This document shows, in pieces, positions 1 to 12,056 of a DNA stretch of 64,000 nt. Under the pieces are notes generated by a model. The model made no database searches, had not been told where the DNA came from, and saw nothing but the letters and a program-made list of their open reading frames with translations. Position 1 is the first letter of the stretch. Every line of letters begins with the position of its first letter. The DNA lies in the NCBI GenBank assembly GCA_025331445.1, contig JAIWNE010000023.1, positions 1-64,000 of the forward strand. The letters are read 5' to 3'. Both the position numbers and the translations under genes were made by a program. Source of the stretch: Blakeslea trispora. Its lineage: Eukaryota; Mucoromycota; Mucoromycetes; Mucorales; Choanephoraceae.

Positions 1-420
1 AAGGTATTATCGATCGGTACTGATTACAACCATGTCTTGTTTTCAGATACAGTCAGTACAGTGGGCATGTTGGATGTACGTACAGGCAAGAGAGCAGCCC
101 AATTCAAAGGATTTTCGGGTGCAGTGACAGATTTAGTATCAGCTCCTCATCCTTCTTTTGATCAAGATGCTTCTTCAGAATGCGTGGTGGCCAGTACTTC
201 GCTGGATCGATTCTTGCGCGTTCATGAAACTTCCACTGTATACCGTCATTTGATAGACAAAGCTTACCTGAAACAACGCTTGACATGTGTGTTGGTGGAT
301 GAATCTTTCGAGTACCCAGTGCCTAAGGTGAAGACTCAAGAGGAACAGGAAGATGAAGATGAAGATGCCATGTGGCAATCTATGGAGCTTGCCAAGGACC
401 GCAAGCGAAAACGTTCTTAA
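1..420 (+). CDS. NSA1: WDR74/NSA1-type ribosome biogenesis WD40 protein, C-terminal part (5' truncated)
   Basis: The frame is open from base 1 to the TAA at 418-420 and gives the last 139 residues; the start lies outside the window. Seen: the blades ending in MLDVRTGKRAAQFKGFSGAV and CVVASTSLDRFLRVHE, then YLKQRLTCVLVD, an acidic run (EEQEDEDED) and a basic tail (KDRKRKRS). The motif LDRFLRVH followed by YLKxxL is typical of WDR74/Nsa1, a nucleolar factor of 60S pre-ribosome maturation, and the basic tail fits a nucleolar protein. A GT..AG pair at about 4-46 could be read as an intron, but the peptide across it (IGTDYNHVLFSDT) matches the expected blade, so I treat it as exon. Confidence 0.75.
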   Translation, partial: KVLSIGTDYNHVLFSDTVSTVGMLDVRTGKRAAQFKGFSGAVTDLVSAPHPSFDQDASSECVVASTSLDRFLRVHETSTVYRHLIDKAYLKQRLTCVLVDESFEYPVPKVKTQEEQEDEDEDAMWQSMELAKDRKRKRS

Positions 421-1564
421 ATTGTATATATATAATAATTATAAAAAAAAAAAAACTCCTTTATACTTGTCAATGTTCTTATCCAAGAGAATACAGCCCA
501 TTTTGCATAGTCGTTTTATCATCGTTTGCAGGACAATTGACTCGTATTTGTCATATTTAGGACCAAACTCTTTTATATAATATCTAAAAAAAAAAAGACT
601 TTTTTTAAAAATTTCTGTGGTTTTTTTTTTCTTATACAGAGCAGCTACTGTAAAGGACATACACACACTCATACTTTATACAGTTGAAAAAAGTACATGT
701 AAACAAGACACCATATCTTTTGTCAACTTTTTTTTTTTGAAGTTGCGAGGAATTAGGATTCAGCTATGTTGATAACATACTTTTGTTCTATTTGACAAAT
801 AAACCAATGCATAACTTTTGGACTCTCTATCTGGATCCAGTACTCTCAATTCACCTTATTGTTATTTCTTTTGTACAACCATAGTAAGGAAATTGATGGA
901 ATGAGGCTATCATTTTCTCATCAAGGCGATACAATCTTGCCAAACTAAATCTTTAAAGACACGGTCATACTATAAATGAACACCGCATCTTTATACCTTT
1001 CACATGTGAAAAGAGAAAAAAAATCAAACAGCTTTTCCAAATCATACTTATCCCTCCCCCTTTTCATGAAATACTAAAACAAATGTTGCTCTTTTCATGA
1101 CCTATAGTGGATCAAGTTGAGTAAATGAAAAGCCTTACAAAACATCATGTTTCAAGACATCATTTCCATCTACAAGTTCACCTTGCCTTTAGATTTTCTA
1201 TCAAATTCAAACTGCGCTCTAATCGCAAAAAAAAAAAGTCAGTAAGCCAGCCTTCAAAGTTTTTTAGCCCTTCCTTACATTGCAACTCGAGTGTGTAAAA
1301 AAAAAAAAGCACACAGACACATATCCTTTAGATAGAGAAACAGCGAGATTTCACTCACAAAAAAAAAGTTAAAACAGAGAGATCTCGAACAAATAAAGGT
1401 GCTGCAAGCTATATACACGTATTCGGTTACAACACATTCTATTACAAACTCTACCTTCAACAGATCCATGGTAAAACAAATACTTGACTTCATCTCTTCA
1501 AGATGAGCAAAAAGAGGAAATTATCTTTATGGAGACACACTGACTCTTCCATCTTGGCTTAGAT
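421..1564. other. Intergenic, no gene recognised
   Basis: This holds poly-A/poly-T tracts, scattered stops in all frames and no spliced coding pattern I can support. It should contain the 3' UTR of the WD40 gene and the promoter of the carrier gene. The sequence between about 1200 and 1560 is rich in A tracts. Confidence 0.6.
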
Positions 1565-3209
1565 ATGAGTCCAGCCTTACCTGGATCGCCTCATCCCTAT
1601 TTCGACGAAAAAGCAGCCGAGAGAGAAGCTCGGATCAAGAGCCTGTTCGAGTCCTTGGATCTTAAAGGACGAGGCTATCTGGACGCCGAGGCTATTCTCG
1701 GAGGCTTTTTAAAGCTGACTCATTTACCTGCACATACGCGCTATGCAACTGACTTATTGGCCATATGCGATACAGCACAAGACGGCATTATAGACTATCA
1801 AGAATTTAGAACATATGTATTAGAGAAAGAAAAAGAACTCTGGAGACTCTTTTCAGAGATCAATAAATCGGGAGATCATCGAATTCACCCATCAGAACTC
1901 GAAAGTGCCTTGAAGAACGCAGGTATCCACGTTACCAACCAAGACATTGAGGATTTTATGCAGGTGATTGACACGGAAGGAAATGGTTATATTGATTTTC
2001 AAGAATGGCGAGATTTCTTACTGGTATGTAAATATAAACCGACAGATTCAATCCAACTGACCCTGTTTTTTTTTATGATAGCTTTTACCTCGTGAAACAA
2101 CTATTATAGAAATCTACCAATATTACCAAACTTCAACACAGTTGACACACGATGCAGAAGTAGTCATTCCTCATACAGACGAAACAGCTCATAATGCTTA
2201 CAAGTATCTAGCAGCTGGTGGTATGGCAGGCGCAGTATCGAGAACTTGTACAGCTCCATTTGATAGACTTAAAGTATACCTCATCACGCAGACCTCATAT
2301 ACACCTTCTGCTGCCCGCACTACTGCCACCATCAAGGGTCAATCGACCATCTTGTCAGGCCTAAAGAACATCTATCAACAAGGTGGATTTCGTGGCTTTT
2401 TTGTGGGCAATGGTCTTAATGTGATCAAGATTGTACCAGAATCTGCCATCAAGTTCTATGTGTTTGAGACTGCAAAGTCTGTCTTGGCCGAATTAACGCA
2501 TTCAGAGGACAAGAATGCAATCCCTGTAGGCGCACGGTTTATTGCTGGTGGTATAGCTGGTCTATGTGCTCAATTCTGTATCTATCCTGTCGAGACTCTG
2601 AAGACTCGAATCATGTCTAGTTCAGGCATTCAGCAAGATTTAAAGTCTAGACAAAAGAACTTGATTCTTAATACGACAAGGAATCTTTACAGAACATCTG
2701 GTATTCGAGGATTCTGGCCTGGTTTGACTGTCAGTTTGATGGGTGTTTTCCCTTACCAGGCATTGGATATGGGTATTTACGAAACTCTCAAAGTGACTTA
2801 TCTCCAATACATGAATTCTCAAAAAGACCATGAAGGTAAGAGCAAGCCTCCCAATGTACTGGTTCTTTGGGCTTGTGGTATGGTGAGTGGATCGATTGGT
2901 GCATCAAGTGTATATCCTTTGAACATGATCAGAACAAGGTAAAAAAAAAAAAAAAAAAGAGAAAAAAAAATGGCATGTTCCTGATTTTTGGTTCAACTGT
3001 CATTACATTATAGGCTTCAAGCACAGGGTACACCAGCTCACCCATATAAATATACCTCTGCCTGGGACGCAGCCAAAAAGACCTACAGAGCTGATGGTGT
3101 AAGAGGATTCTATAAGGGTCTTGGCCCTACATTGTTCAAAGTGGTGCCATCAGTAAGCATAAGTTATGCTGTCTACGAGTTTAGTAAAAGATCACTTGGT
3201 ATTTCTTGA
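1565..3209 (+). CDS. Calcium-binding mitochondrial carrier (SCaMC / SLC25A24-25-like), 3 exons
   Basis: Exons 1565-2023, 2082-2938 and 3014-3209 join into 503 residues without a stop. The N-terminal 150 residues hold four EF-hand-like loops. Two look complete (CDTAQDGIIDYQEF and IDTEGNGYIDFQEW); the third (NKSGDHRIHPSE) is degenerate. The rest is a three-repeat mitochondrial carrier with PFDRLKVYLI, YPVETLKTRIM and, across the second intron, YPLNMIRTRLQAQG. Family knowledge: SCaMC proteins exchange ATP-Mg for phosphate across the inner mitochondrial membrane under cytosolic calcium control. The second intron starts GTAAAA followed by a long A run. The first intron splits the L-L-P of the EF4 exit helix, where the frame continues as LLPRETTIIEIYQYY. 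Confidence 0.93.
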
Positions 3210-3381
3210 CTGTAAATAATATAATATATACACCTACTACACGCACATGTTTTTTCTAATTTAACAAAAAAACTAAAAAATGAAAGATGAAAATGTATTT
3301 CACTTTTTTTATTTACACAGAGAATATATTTATTATATACATTATGTAAACCAGGAGATCAATGTAAGCGGTATATTAAAT

Positions 3382-3678
3382 TTAGGCGTTGTAGTTCTTT
3401 TGAGCTTCACCCTTGTGTTGTTGGATCTTGTTCTTGGCTTCACCACTTGTGTTGCCAGTCATGGAGTTCATGGCACCCTTAACAGCACCAGAGGCTTGGT
3501 CCATGGCACCCTTAACGTAACCTTGGACGTTGGCAGCGGTTTCTTGACCGTGACCAGCAGAGTTTTGAGCGTGGCCTCTGGCTTCCATGGATTCGTTACC
3601 GAGAGCGCTACCGATGTTTTGCTTAGCACCACCAACGAATTGGTCCTTCTTAGCTTCAGTTCTTGAGGGGGAGTTCAT
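3382..3678 (-). CDS. CsbD-like stress protein (cruciform/mismatch DNA-recognition type)
   Basis: A single-exon ORF of 98 residues, very hydrophilic and rich in Ala, Gly, Gln and Asn, with amphipathic repeats (FVGGAKQNIGSALGNESMEA and YVKGAMDQASGAVKGAM). This composition and the GxAKxxxG pattern match the CsbD family. In fungi the family includes small abundant proteins annotated as mismatch base-pair and cruciform DNA-recognition proteins, and in bacteria general-stress proteins. A TATA-like CTATTTATATT on the forward strand at 3734-3744 lies about 60 bases upstream of the ATG, which fits strong inducible expression. The biochemical role is not established by the sequence. Confidence 0.85.
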   Translation of the reverse strand: MNSPSRTEAKKDQFVGGAKQNIGSALGNESMEARGHAQNSAGHGQETAANVQGYVKGAMDQASGAVKGAMNSMTGNTSGEAKNKIQQHKGEAQKNYNA

Positions 3679-3733
3679 TTTTGATTTGTGTTTGTCTTAA
3701 TAATGATTTACAATATGTGATGTTTTCTTTGCT

Positions 3734-3744
3734 CTATTTATATT
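3734..3744 (-). promoter_or_regulatory. TATA-like element of the CsbD-like gene
   Basis: On the minus strand this reads AATATAAATAG, about 60 bases upstream of the CsbD-like ATG at 3678. Position and sequence fit a TATA box; there is no experimental support. Confidence 0.35.
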
Positions 3745-3858
3745 ATTTTCTTTCTGTTAGCTTGATGAAATGGTTACATCATACTCAACCATGTTCATTT
3801 AGAGAATTTGCGTCAACATGAAAGCATTTCTTTATTTGTTTATTCATTTGAAACTCAT

Positions 3859-4894
3859 TTATCTTGTGGCACCCTCAGGCATTAACAAGTTGCCATACCC
3901 AAAGCCCTTTGGACCAAACGATTTAGAGTAACAGCCTCGGCAATAGAGCTCAAAGTCACGATCCACCATATTTGTTGAGTCTAGTCTTTTCCCACAATCA
4001 GTACATTTCAGACACATCTTGTGGTATTTGTTTCCTGCTCCAAACATAAGTTCAGCAGCATAAACTGCTTTACCACATCGAGTACAGATGTCTTGTTGAG
4101 AGGTAAAGTTGAACTTTTTGGGAACATAACTTGTTTGGTTGTTGGTATATCCTTTGCTAATAGATATGTCGGCTGGCTTTTGGGGCAAAGGTGGGCGCTG
4201 AGGTAGATCAGGTTTAGGTGGTACTACAGGACGAGAGGGGAGCGTAGGTGGTCTGGAGGAGGGTATTTCATTTGAAGTTGGCTGATCCGCAATCGTAATG
4301 CTTCCATCACTCGCTCTTTCCTTTAAAATCTCACTTGGCAATTTATTCTCTGTACTCAAGAAAGCAGCCCCACCAGCTAAATGATGTCATTATTATTATT
4401 ATTAGCTTGTCATATCATGAGCGTCTATACCATACCAAAACCATATCCCTTAGGCCCCCATTGACGACTATAGCAGGTCTTACAAAATGCCTAGTAATTT
4501 TCATGTGAGTGAAAATAAAGCAAAGAAAGTGATCCATCTCTTACCTCATTCTCTTTTTCGGTAAGTGTAGTTGAATCAAGTCTTTTGTTGCACTCCTAAA
4601 GCTGCTATTAGAAAACAAGACCTTTAGGTCACATGATAAAGCAGAAGCTTACTTTGCAAGTCAGACAAGACTTGTGCCAAAATCCACCAGGTCCAACAAC
4701 CTAACACTTTTTGTTTGTCTTCTTTTTTTTAAAAATTTTCATTGTCCATTTACCTGCTCGGCCATATAGACGGCTAGTGTGTAAAAAAAACAAGTTAGCC
4801 ACTAACTTAAACTAAGCTTGGTCAACAAAGAGATCTCTTTCTTACACTTTTGACATCTTGGACATTGAGGTGCTCCTCCAAATCTTGGTGGCAT
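3859..4894 (-). CDS. Two-LIM-domain CRIP-like protein, 6 exons
   Basis: Exons on the minus strand: 4846-4894, 4754-4773, 4653-4700, 4545-4595, 4436-4490 and 3859-4376. They total 741 nt (246 residues, open throughout). LIM1 runs from CPRCQKSVYMAEQ through GFWHKSCLTCKECNKRLD to FCKTCYSRQWGPKGYGFAGG. A proline-rich linker follows (LPSRPVVPPKPDLPQRPPL), a likely SH3 ligand. LIM2 is CTRCGKAVYAAELMFGAG to CRGCYSKSFGPKGFGYG. The zinc-ligand Cys/His pattern is complete in both. CRIP/CRP LIM proteins are adaptors at actin structures or in the nucleus; a cytoskeletal adaptor role is inferred. LIM1 is spread over five exons whereas LIM2 sits wholly in the last one. The second exon is only 20 nt. Confidence 0.9.
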
Positions 4895-7200
4895 TGTAGT
4901 TTTAAAAATTAAAGAAAAAAAAAATTAGATGTCAAAATGAAATTACAGCTTTTTGGAGAGTCAGTTTAAGATTCCTTTTTTAGGCAATTTATAACTTTGC
5001 TCTTCAAGATTTATCAAAGTAGTTGTAAAAGAAATGCACAGTAATTGGCTCATCAACATGCAATCTTGTCTTTTTTCTTTTAAGGATTGGCAAAAAGAAA
5101 CACCTTCAGATTTTCTTGGAGACAACAGAAAGCAAAGAAATATGTCTTACAGTTAATGTAATAATTAAGAGCTTTTTTTTTATTAAATATAAGCCTTTTC
5201 AATCTATAAAGCTCAATGTTGTGTTGTTCAAAGCGAGGAAAACATAGTGCACCTTCTTCTTTGTTCTTTCCTCAAGATGTGTCTCAAAGATTATATTATA
5301 CATTGTCTATTGTAACATCAACCCACTTTGGCTTTTTCTTGCTTTGAGACAAGAACATGATCTTTTCTTTCAATAGCATAATTTTCTGTTTATAGCCAAG
5401 GATCAAGAAAGATGACAGAAATGCTTCCAGTCTATTGTAGCTGAATTCCTAGGATGTATTTCAGACCTTGAATGAGTAAGCTTTACACGACAAGCCTCTA
5501 GTCTAATAAAGTTTTAGGTTAGATAACATAGGGAGAGAAGAGTTACGTCAGGAATAAAGAGAGCAAGTGTAATGGTAAAAGCTTTGGGTAATAGACTGTG
5601 GAGAGCCAAAACAAGCTTGACTGTTAGAGAATGAATGATTGTAATTAATGCAAACTATTCCTGAATGGTCTTTGCATGTCATTAGGATACCAAGTTTCGA
5701 GATGCTTCAAGAAACGAACACTTGAGCTGATTTTTTTTGAGATTGCAAATGTGTTGGTGTACAGTCTTTGCGTGTGAAAAATGGATATTCAATGTTGTTA
5801 AGCTTAGATAACACTGGATGTCACAAACGGTTGGTGGAATTCTTGCTTATTCATGTAGTTCAGTAATGTCATATTGAGAATGCGCGTATTACGAGTAGGC
5901 AGAGAGATCTACAGAGCCAGAGATGCTACTTTTAGCCTTTTTTCTGTCAATTGATATGGTGGCTTTCTAACGAGTTCAGTACCATAAAGCTGTTTAGCGT
6001 TGAAGCCAAAAGACTCTCGCCTGCATACTTGAATAACGCTTATGGGAGAAATGCTTTCCCACCCCAAAGGAGCACATTGCCCGTGCAACATGAAGTTTAT
6101 CAATGCATTCTTGTGTTCAGGGCTGAGGCTTGTCTCAGTTCAATAAAGACTTTACTGCTCATCTTCTCAGTTGTAGCGGGTATTTCGCATTATACGAATC
6201 AAGCTAGAACAAAGGCTGCTGTCTATATACGTCTCATTAAGCTGTGTTCATGTGTTCTCTCAGAGACTTCACCGGCCCGACTGGAGTATATCGAACACTA
6301 TGATGTAGACTCATCAGCTTCTTGGTTAAAACTTGAGATTTTACGCAACATCATCTTCAATCAGTGAGAAGGTATTGATATGGGTTTTTTTTTTCTGTGA
6401 TTGACAATTTCTTTTTTTTGAAATGTATATTTGTTGAATACATTTACATGATCTTTTTGAGTGCACGGTGAGATATCACCCCAAATGCCCGAATCAGAAC
6501 AATTAATTTGTTATGGGGAAGAAAAATGAAAGGAGTTAAAAAACGTCCTTAATGGGGGGAAAGGAACAAAAAAGAAACAAGAGAGGGAATACTACTTGGT
6601 CTCTAGTTATTTGAGAGATGGGGAAGAGGTAGTCGGTTGGGGGTATAGGCAAAGAAGATGTACCTTGATGGGTGCATATTATTGATAAAGAGCAGCAAGG
6701 ATATCAGTGTGAGCCAGATGTAGTAACAGTATTGCTTTGCACGGTTAGAGATTGACAATTTCTGCAGGAGCTTGTTCAAAGAAAAAATGGGAATGACTGT
6801 CTTCAATATAGTTAGGTAGATATAATCTTAAGCCAAGAGCATGTTTTCTGATCATGTTGTAGCAGCCCCAACGGCAGGGACGCCATCTATTTTCCGGAAA
6901 TAGAATAATTTAACTTTTTCCACCCCGCAATCTGTTCCAATGAATATGGGAAGCGTGTAACTCTTACTTGAATTTTAATGTCAAAACTTGTATACCAGCT
7001 TTGAGTTTATATTCCTCTCAATCACACTATTCATTTTGATGCCTAAAAAAAAAAAAAAGACTGCCTACTCCCTCCCCCAAAAGTCATAACACAGAACTTT
7101 ATGACACGCAATTCAAACTCCTTTCTAGGTTATATAAGTGGGATCATCGCGTCTGCTTATTAATTAACTTTTCCTTCTTGAATCGTACATTCTCAATAAA
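4895..7200. other. Gene-poor intergenic region, 2.3 kb
   Basis: I see no supported gene. An open stretch at 5951-6367 (plus strand, 138 codons) has no recognisable motif, no conserved domain and composition like its flanks, so I do not call it. The last 150 bases hold the GST promoter. This may include decayed repeat DNA that I cannot identify by eye. Confidence 0.5.
7131..7138 (+). promoter_or_regulatory. TATA-like element of the GST gene
   Basis: TATATAAG lies 63-70 bases upstream of the GST start codon at 7201. Spacing and sequence fit a TATA box for a stress-inducible gene; inferred only. Confidence 0.4.
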
Positions 7201-7978
7201 ATGGACAAGATCACCCTTTACTATTTCCTTATTGGCGGTGTAGGTAAGTACAGAAGTTATAAGCTTTGCCAAATACTAGAGCTAATACAATTCTTAGTCA
7301 CCAGAGCTCGTGGTGAAAACGTCAAGTTGATGCTTGTTGATGCTGGCTTGGATCACGAATACATTAGAATCAAGCATGAGAATTGGCCTGAATTGAAGGC
7401 TAAGCTTCAAAAAGAAGGCGCTTATTCTGCCACTTTGCCTTATATTGAAATTGGTGACAAGAGACTCTTCAAGTCAGTTGCTATCCTTCGCTATCTCTCT
7501 ACCAAATTGGATAACAAATATCACGGTTCCAACGATGACGAAAATTACGTGCTTGATGTTGTGACTGAGCTTGTTGAAGCTTGGTTTGAGAAGTTCAAGG
7601 CTGCTGCCTTTGGCTCTGAAGTAAGTATAGGTAATATCGGTATCAAAAGAACAGCTACTGATGAATGTCCTATAGGAAGTAAAGCAAAACTACCAAACCA
7701 ACCAAAGACCTGTAGAACTTGAAATGTTTGACAAGTATTATGGAAACACCGATGGCCCCTATCTTTTGGGCGAAAAGGTAAACAAACTGTCAAAATTAAC
7801 TCTTTGGATTACTAATCATTTTGATTAGATTTCTTACACCGATTTCTTGGTTTATCACATGATCGACGATGATGGTTCATTAAACAGCATCAGCCATCTC
7901 CCCAACCTCACTAAATTTGTCCAAGCATTTGAACAAAGACCCAACATCAAGCCTTATTTTGAAAGTCTTAAGCAATAA
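7201..7978 (+). CDS. Glutathione S-transferase (sigma/S-crystallin-like), 4 exons
   Basis: Exons 7201-7243, 7298-7620, 7676-7777 and 7829-7978 give 205 residues, the usual length of a cytosolic GST. The N-terminal thioredoxin fold shows ITLYYFLIGG with Tyr residues at the position of the catalytic Tyr, then TRARGENVKLMLVDAG in place of the family RGRGEPIRLLL. The glutathione-contact segment is TLPYIEIGDKRLFKSVAILR, with the conserved cis-Pro and Ser. The C-terminal helical domain ends in LTKFVQAFEQRPNIKPYF. Role: conjugation of glutathione to electrophiles or peroxides in the cytosol. The first intron falls after G of the V codon and all introns are about 50-55 nt. The exact GST class is uncertain. 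Confidence 0.88.
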
Positions 7979-9593
7979 AGTGTCTTTTTCTTTAATTAGA
8001 ACCATTCTGATCAGAGACTACTACAGGCATGCCTCTCTGGTGTGCCATTTTTTTACAGTCGCTTTTAAAGAAAAAAAGAGTATGACTCCCCAAAGTATTA
8101 TGTTTTTGAGTTGTAGGTATTGAGCTACCTTGTCATAAACTAAAGCTATCGATTTGCAGTACTTCTTTTGTTTTCCTTGATATAATTCCTGTACTTCACT
8201 GCTAAAAAGAGAGAATAGCTTCAACACAATATGCAGATTCAAATTAGTTTGCCAGAAATTACAGTTGTTTGTTTACGAAGCAAAGAATATGTTTATGTTT
8301 TGAATGAGAGCAATAAAGAAAAGAGCCTAGAGAAGTCAAACAACTTTAAAGACAATAGCTGATGACTGTTGATTTGCAATCAATAGCATTATTTGCTTGA
8401 TAAAATTACCTATTTGAACGACAAGTGATGATTCCAAAAGGTTTTTGATGTATTGCCTTTGTACAAGTTTTTCATGACCTTAACGTGAACTGCATTGACT
8501 ATGGGCTAAATGGGCTTCATTGATCTTGTCATGCTTGGTGTAATTTAATGATTATTGTTTGATGTTGAAGTATCAAATGCAGATACCTTTTGCCTATTGT
8601 ACATAATGTATCATTGTGTCGAGAAAATAGGAAGAAATTTGCAGGCGTCATTGGCACTATACACATCAATCAATCTTGGCACACTTGGAGACATTGAGCC
8701 AATGATATTTGCCGACAACAAAACAAGTCTTAGTATTGTCTACTTCTGTAAAGACAAGGTCGAATCCTTTCTCTATAATCATTTGAATCATAAGCAAAAC
8801 CAACAATATGAGCTATATAAACAGACCAACTACTGAGACAAACACATCTACAGATGAATTGCTATATAGCTGTTTATATGTTATGATTAACTTGTATGCT
8901 TTTTTTTTTGCTGATACTAGAGCATCGCAACTATCGACCCAATTGGTATGATGATTAACTGACCATGTTGTGGGGCAACTACAAAGTTGGCAACATGGGG
9001 GTATGACATGAAAGGCATCAAGGATCAAGCTTCAGAAGCTTACAAGTTCAATGGTCAATCCATGAATCGAAACTGGACTATCGTTGATGGTCCTATTTAC
9101 GATTTGACTTTGTATATAATTAGTGGACGATACAACTCTGCAAAGCAACATCAGCACAGATTTCCTAAAGATACTTACAGTGAGCGTATGTCTCAAAATG
9201 ATGATCAGCCCTCAGTGAAAAAGTAATAGAATGACTCTCCAATGTAGTCAAGTATAAGCATGATATACCTTGACTATTTCATGGGGGGGGGGATCCTTAT
9301 TTCTCAACAGGCTACATTAATAACTATTCTTGTTATATGAATACTACTCGTTCATTGTCTGGCTATCCAACTAATGGACAACCCATATCACCTACTATGT
9401 TTATGTATCATTCCAACTAGAGCAAGCTACAATCAACCACTCTGTACAACTAACAAATCAAACAATACCATCAATGGATCAACCAGTGTATCCATGATAA
9501 AAAAAAAAAGCTAGCATTCTTAAAATGATTGATAATATGTACATTTATTTAATATATATATAAACTACAATAATAATAACGAAAAGATGTTGA
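7979..9593. other. Intergenic, possible decayed coding fragment at 8987-9226
   Basis: No complete gene is supported. Plus-strand open stretches at 8555-8836 and 8987-9226 have plausible codon texture (for example the peptide FNGQSMNRNWTIVDGPIYD). They lack a family match I recognise, and stops and frameshifts surround them, so a relic is more likely than a gene. A 10-base G run sits at about 9282-9291. Confidence 0.4.
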
Positions 9594-12056
9594 TTAATAT
9601 GCAGCAGCAATGCCCATTTTTCTGGGATCACTAGCAGCTTCTATTGTGCCATCTGGTAAACGTCTTACACCTTGTACTGCAGAGAAGCTTCCTTCAGAAG
9701 GCATTTCGAAAACCTGATGATTTCTTGATTCCAACTCTTTTTCTATTCTATGTGAATATCCGTTCTCAGTAATCACCATGTTTGGTAAAAGTTGATGGTG
9801 AATTCTTGGAGAGGCGACTGCTTTATACATATCTTTTCCAAGATCCAAAACATTGATTAATGCCTAAAAAAAAAAAGAAAGGAAATGATTAAACATAATG
9901 AAACAAAAAAAAAAGAAACAAACGTACATTCAAGGTAGCGGTAGGGATGAAGGATCCACCTGAACCTCCCAATACCATTTCAAATTTTGCATCGCTTTCG
10001 ACAATTGTAGGCGTGATAGACGATAATGGACGTTTTCCAGGACCAACATAATTGTCTTCGCTTGGGTATAAGCCAAATTGATTGGGTACACTATTTCAAA
10101 GAAATCTTAGCATCCACTGTTCTTCCTTTACAATCAATGTGTTCAACCTACCCAGGTATAGAGAAATCATCCATCTGGTCGTTAAGAATGACACCAGTGA
10201 CTGGGTCCATAACATGCGAACCAAAGGCCAAATTGACTGTTGAAGTAAGAGCAACTGCACCATCGTTTTCGTCCACTACTGACAGATGCATTGTACCATG
10301 CGATTCGATGTGATCAAATTTAGGGTTGTAATACAATGGATCATGCGTGGTATCATCCTATCAAGCTAGCAATAAGAACCGAGTTCCCAAAACTATTGTT
10401 TTTTAACTACATGAAACTTACTGTCATCCTTTGTCGGATATCAGCAGCAAAATCTTTGGTCATCAATTGCTGCATGCGCTCCTTGTTGTCAATGAAATCA
10501 GGATCACCCATTTCAGTTCTAAAGGCATATCCAAATTTAAAGGCTTCTACCAACCGATGTACATTTAGACCATTTAGACCATCCACTTTAAATTGGAATC
10601 GTTCAATTAGGTTCAGAATGCTCAGTAGCACGGTACCACTTGTAGGCTCAGAACATGTTGTTACTTTGCGACCGTTGTAGTATGTATGAACAGTTGGACG
10701 AATCACAGGACGGTATGACTGAAGGTCATCTAATGTCATAATACCTCCATTTGACTGAATCGTCTTGATTAATGATTTAGCAATCTCACCATGATAGAAC
10801 GCATCAGCACCTTCTTTAGCAATCGTCTCTAGTGTATTAGCCAGATTGGGTCGTCTCACTATATCTCCTTCTCTCACTGGTTTTCCTTTTGGCATGTATA
10901 CTTCAGACCATTCAGTCAAGTTGCTTATCCATCCTTGCTCTTTCTATAGGTTTTAATAAATATCAGTACTATTTTACTCTTTTTCTTCTTAATAACTACC
11001 TTGACTCTAGCCTCTAACAGCTTGGGTGTCTTGAACCCTTCTCTAGCAATCTTAATAGCAGGCTGAAATAAGTCTTCCCAGGGCAGCTTTCCATGTCTAA
11101 ATTAATTTTAAGAGATGAGCACACATGATGCTTTTAATTTAGAAATGCTGTGTAACCTGTGAGTCTCACAAGTTGTCATCTCCTCACCTGCGATGTGCTA
11201 ATTCCAATCCCCTTACTTCACCACTAAAAATTAGATAAAATAAGATGAGTAGACTTGCTATCAGTTGACGCAATATCAGTTATATCGCTCATCATAACAT
11301 ACGGAACACCAACAGATAAACCTCCTGTTTTAGCCAATAATGGATCATGAACAAACATATCTGTGGTAGCAGCAGCTGGTGCTGTTTCTCTAAAATCAAT
11401 ATATTCAAAAGTGCCGTTGGGAGACCGAATTAACATAAAGCCGCCACTAAAAAGAAAACAAAGATAGTTCAGCATATGCATGTGTCTTTTAAACTTTTTT
11501 TTTTGTTTCAAAATAGACATTGTTCAACATACCCTCCAATGCCTTTTTTTAAAAAAAAAAGCAATTAGCTCAAGTAAGAATAAGACATAATTTTTTGCAT
11601 ATTCTTACCAGTTGCAAAATTGTTTATAACACCAATACACAAGTTGGCAGCAATTGCCGAATCAACAGCGTTACCGCCATCTTTTAAAACTATTCATTTT
11701 ATAGAAACAAGATGAGAAACTTGTCGAATCATCGGGACTGATGATGTTACCTTGGACACCCACTTCTGAGCATTGTTCCACTTCAACAGCAACACCTCCT
11801 TTTGAGCCTTTTACCAAATGTCCTTTAAATGATACAGGGCTTTCAAGAGGCAGATCTTTTTCTTTTTGAATTAGAGTTAAAGCTTGACTAAATCATAGGT
11901 AAGACTCAGTATAATCTTACCTTTTCTAAATAATGCAAATTGACTAGTGCATAAGACACCTCCTAACAACAACAAGATACTACCCAACAAATACTTTTTT
12001 CGATTTGATGTGGTAGGCTTGTCTCTTATCAATGGCACTGACTCGACGTCTGTCAT
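9594..12056 (-). CDS. Gamma-glutamyltransferase, 11 exons, membrane-anchored
   Basis: Exons (minus): 11921-12056, 11751-11882, 11609-11689, 11533-11542, 11303-11446, 11188-11223, 11000-11096, 10422-10943, 10152-10357, 9928-10090 and 9594-9863. They total 1797 nt, 598 residues, open. The N-terminus has a short cytosolic segment and one membrane helix ([14 protein letters not shown]), as in type II fungal GGTs. Family marks: [48 protein letters not shown], the nucleophile region [20 protein letters not shown] (catalytic Thr about residue 408), [10 protein letters not shown] and [14 protein letters not shown]. It cleaves glutathione and gamma-glutamyl peptides after autoprocessing at that Thr, facing the vacuole or outside. 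The GIGG motif is contributed by a 10-nt microexon. Confidence 0.93.
11533..11542 (-). other. 10-nt microexon in the gamma-glutamyltransferase gene
   Basis: On the minus strand GCATTGGAGG is bounded by an upstream AG and a downstream GTATGT. It supplies part of G-I-G-G between FATG and GGFML. Without it the frame breaks and the strongly conserved GIGGG motif is lost, so frame and motif both support it. Confidence 0.75.

Noticed and set aside
4..46. GT...TTTTCAG segment that could be an intron at the window start
   Set aside because: Reading through gives a peptide that continues the WD40 blade as expected for WDR74.
5951..6367. 138-codon plus-strand open frame
   Set aside because: No domain, no gene-like composition, no supporting splice or promoter context; likely chance.
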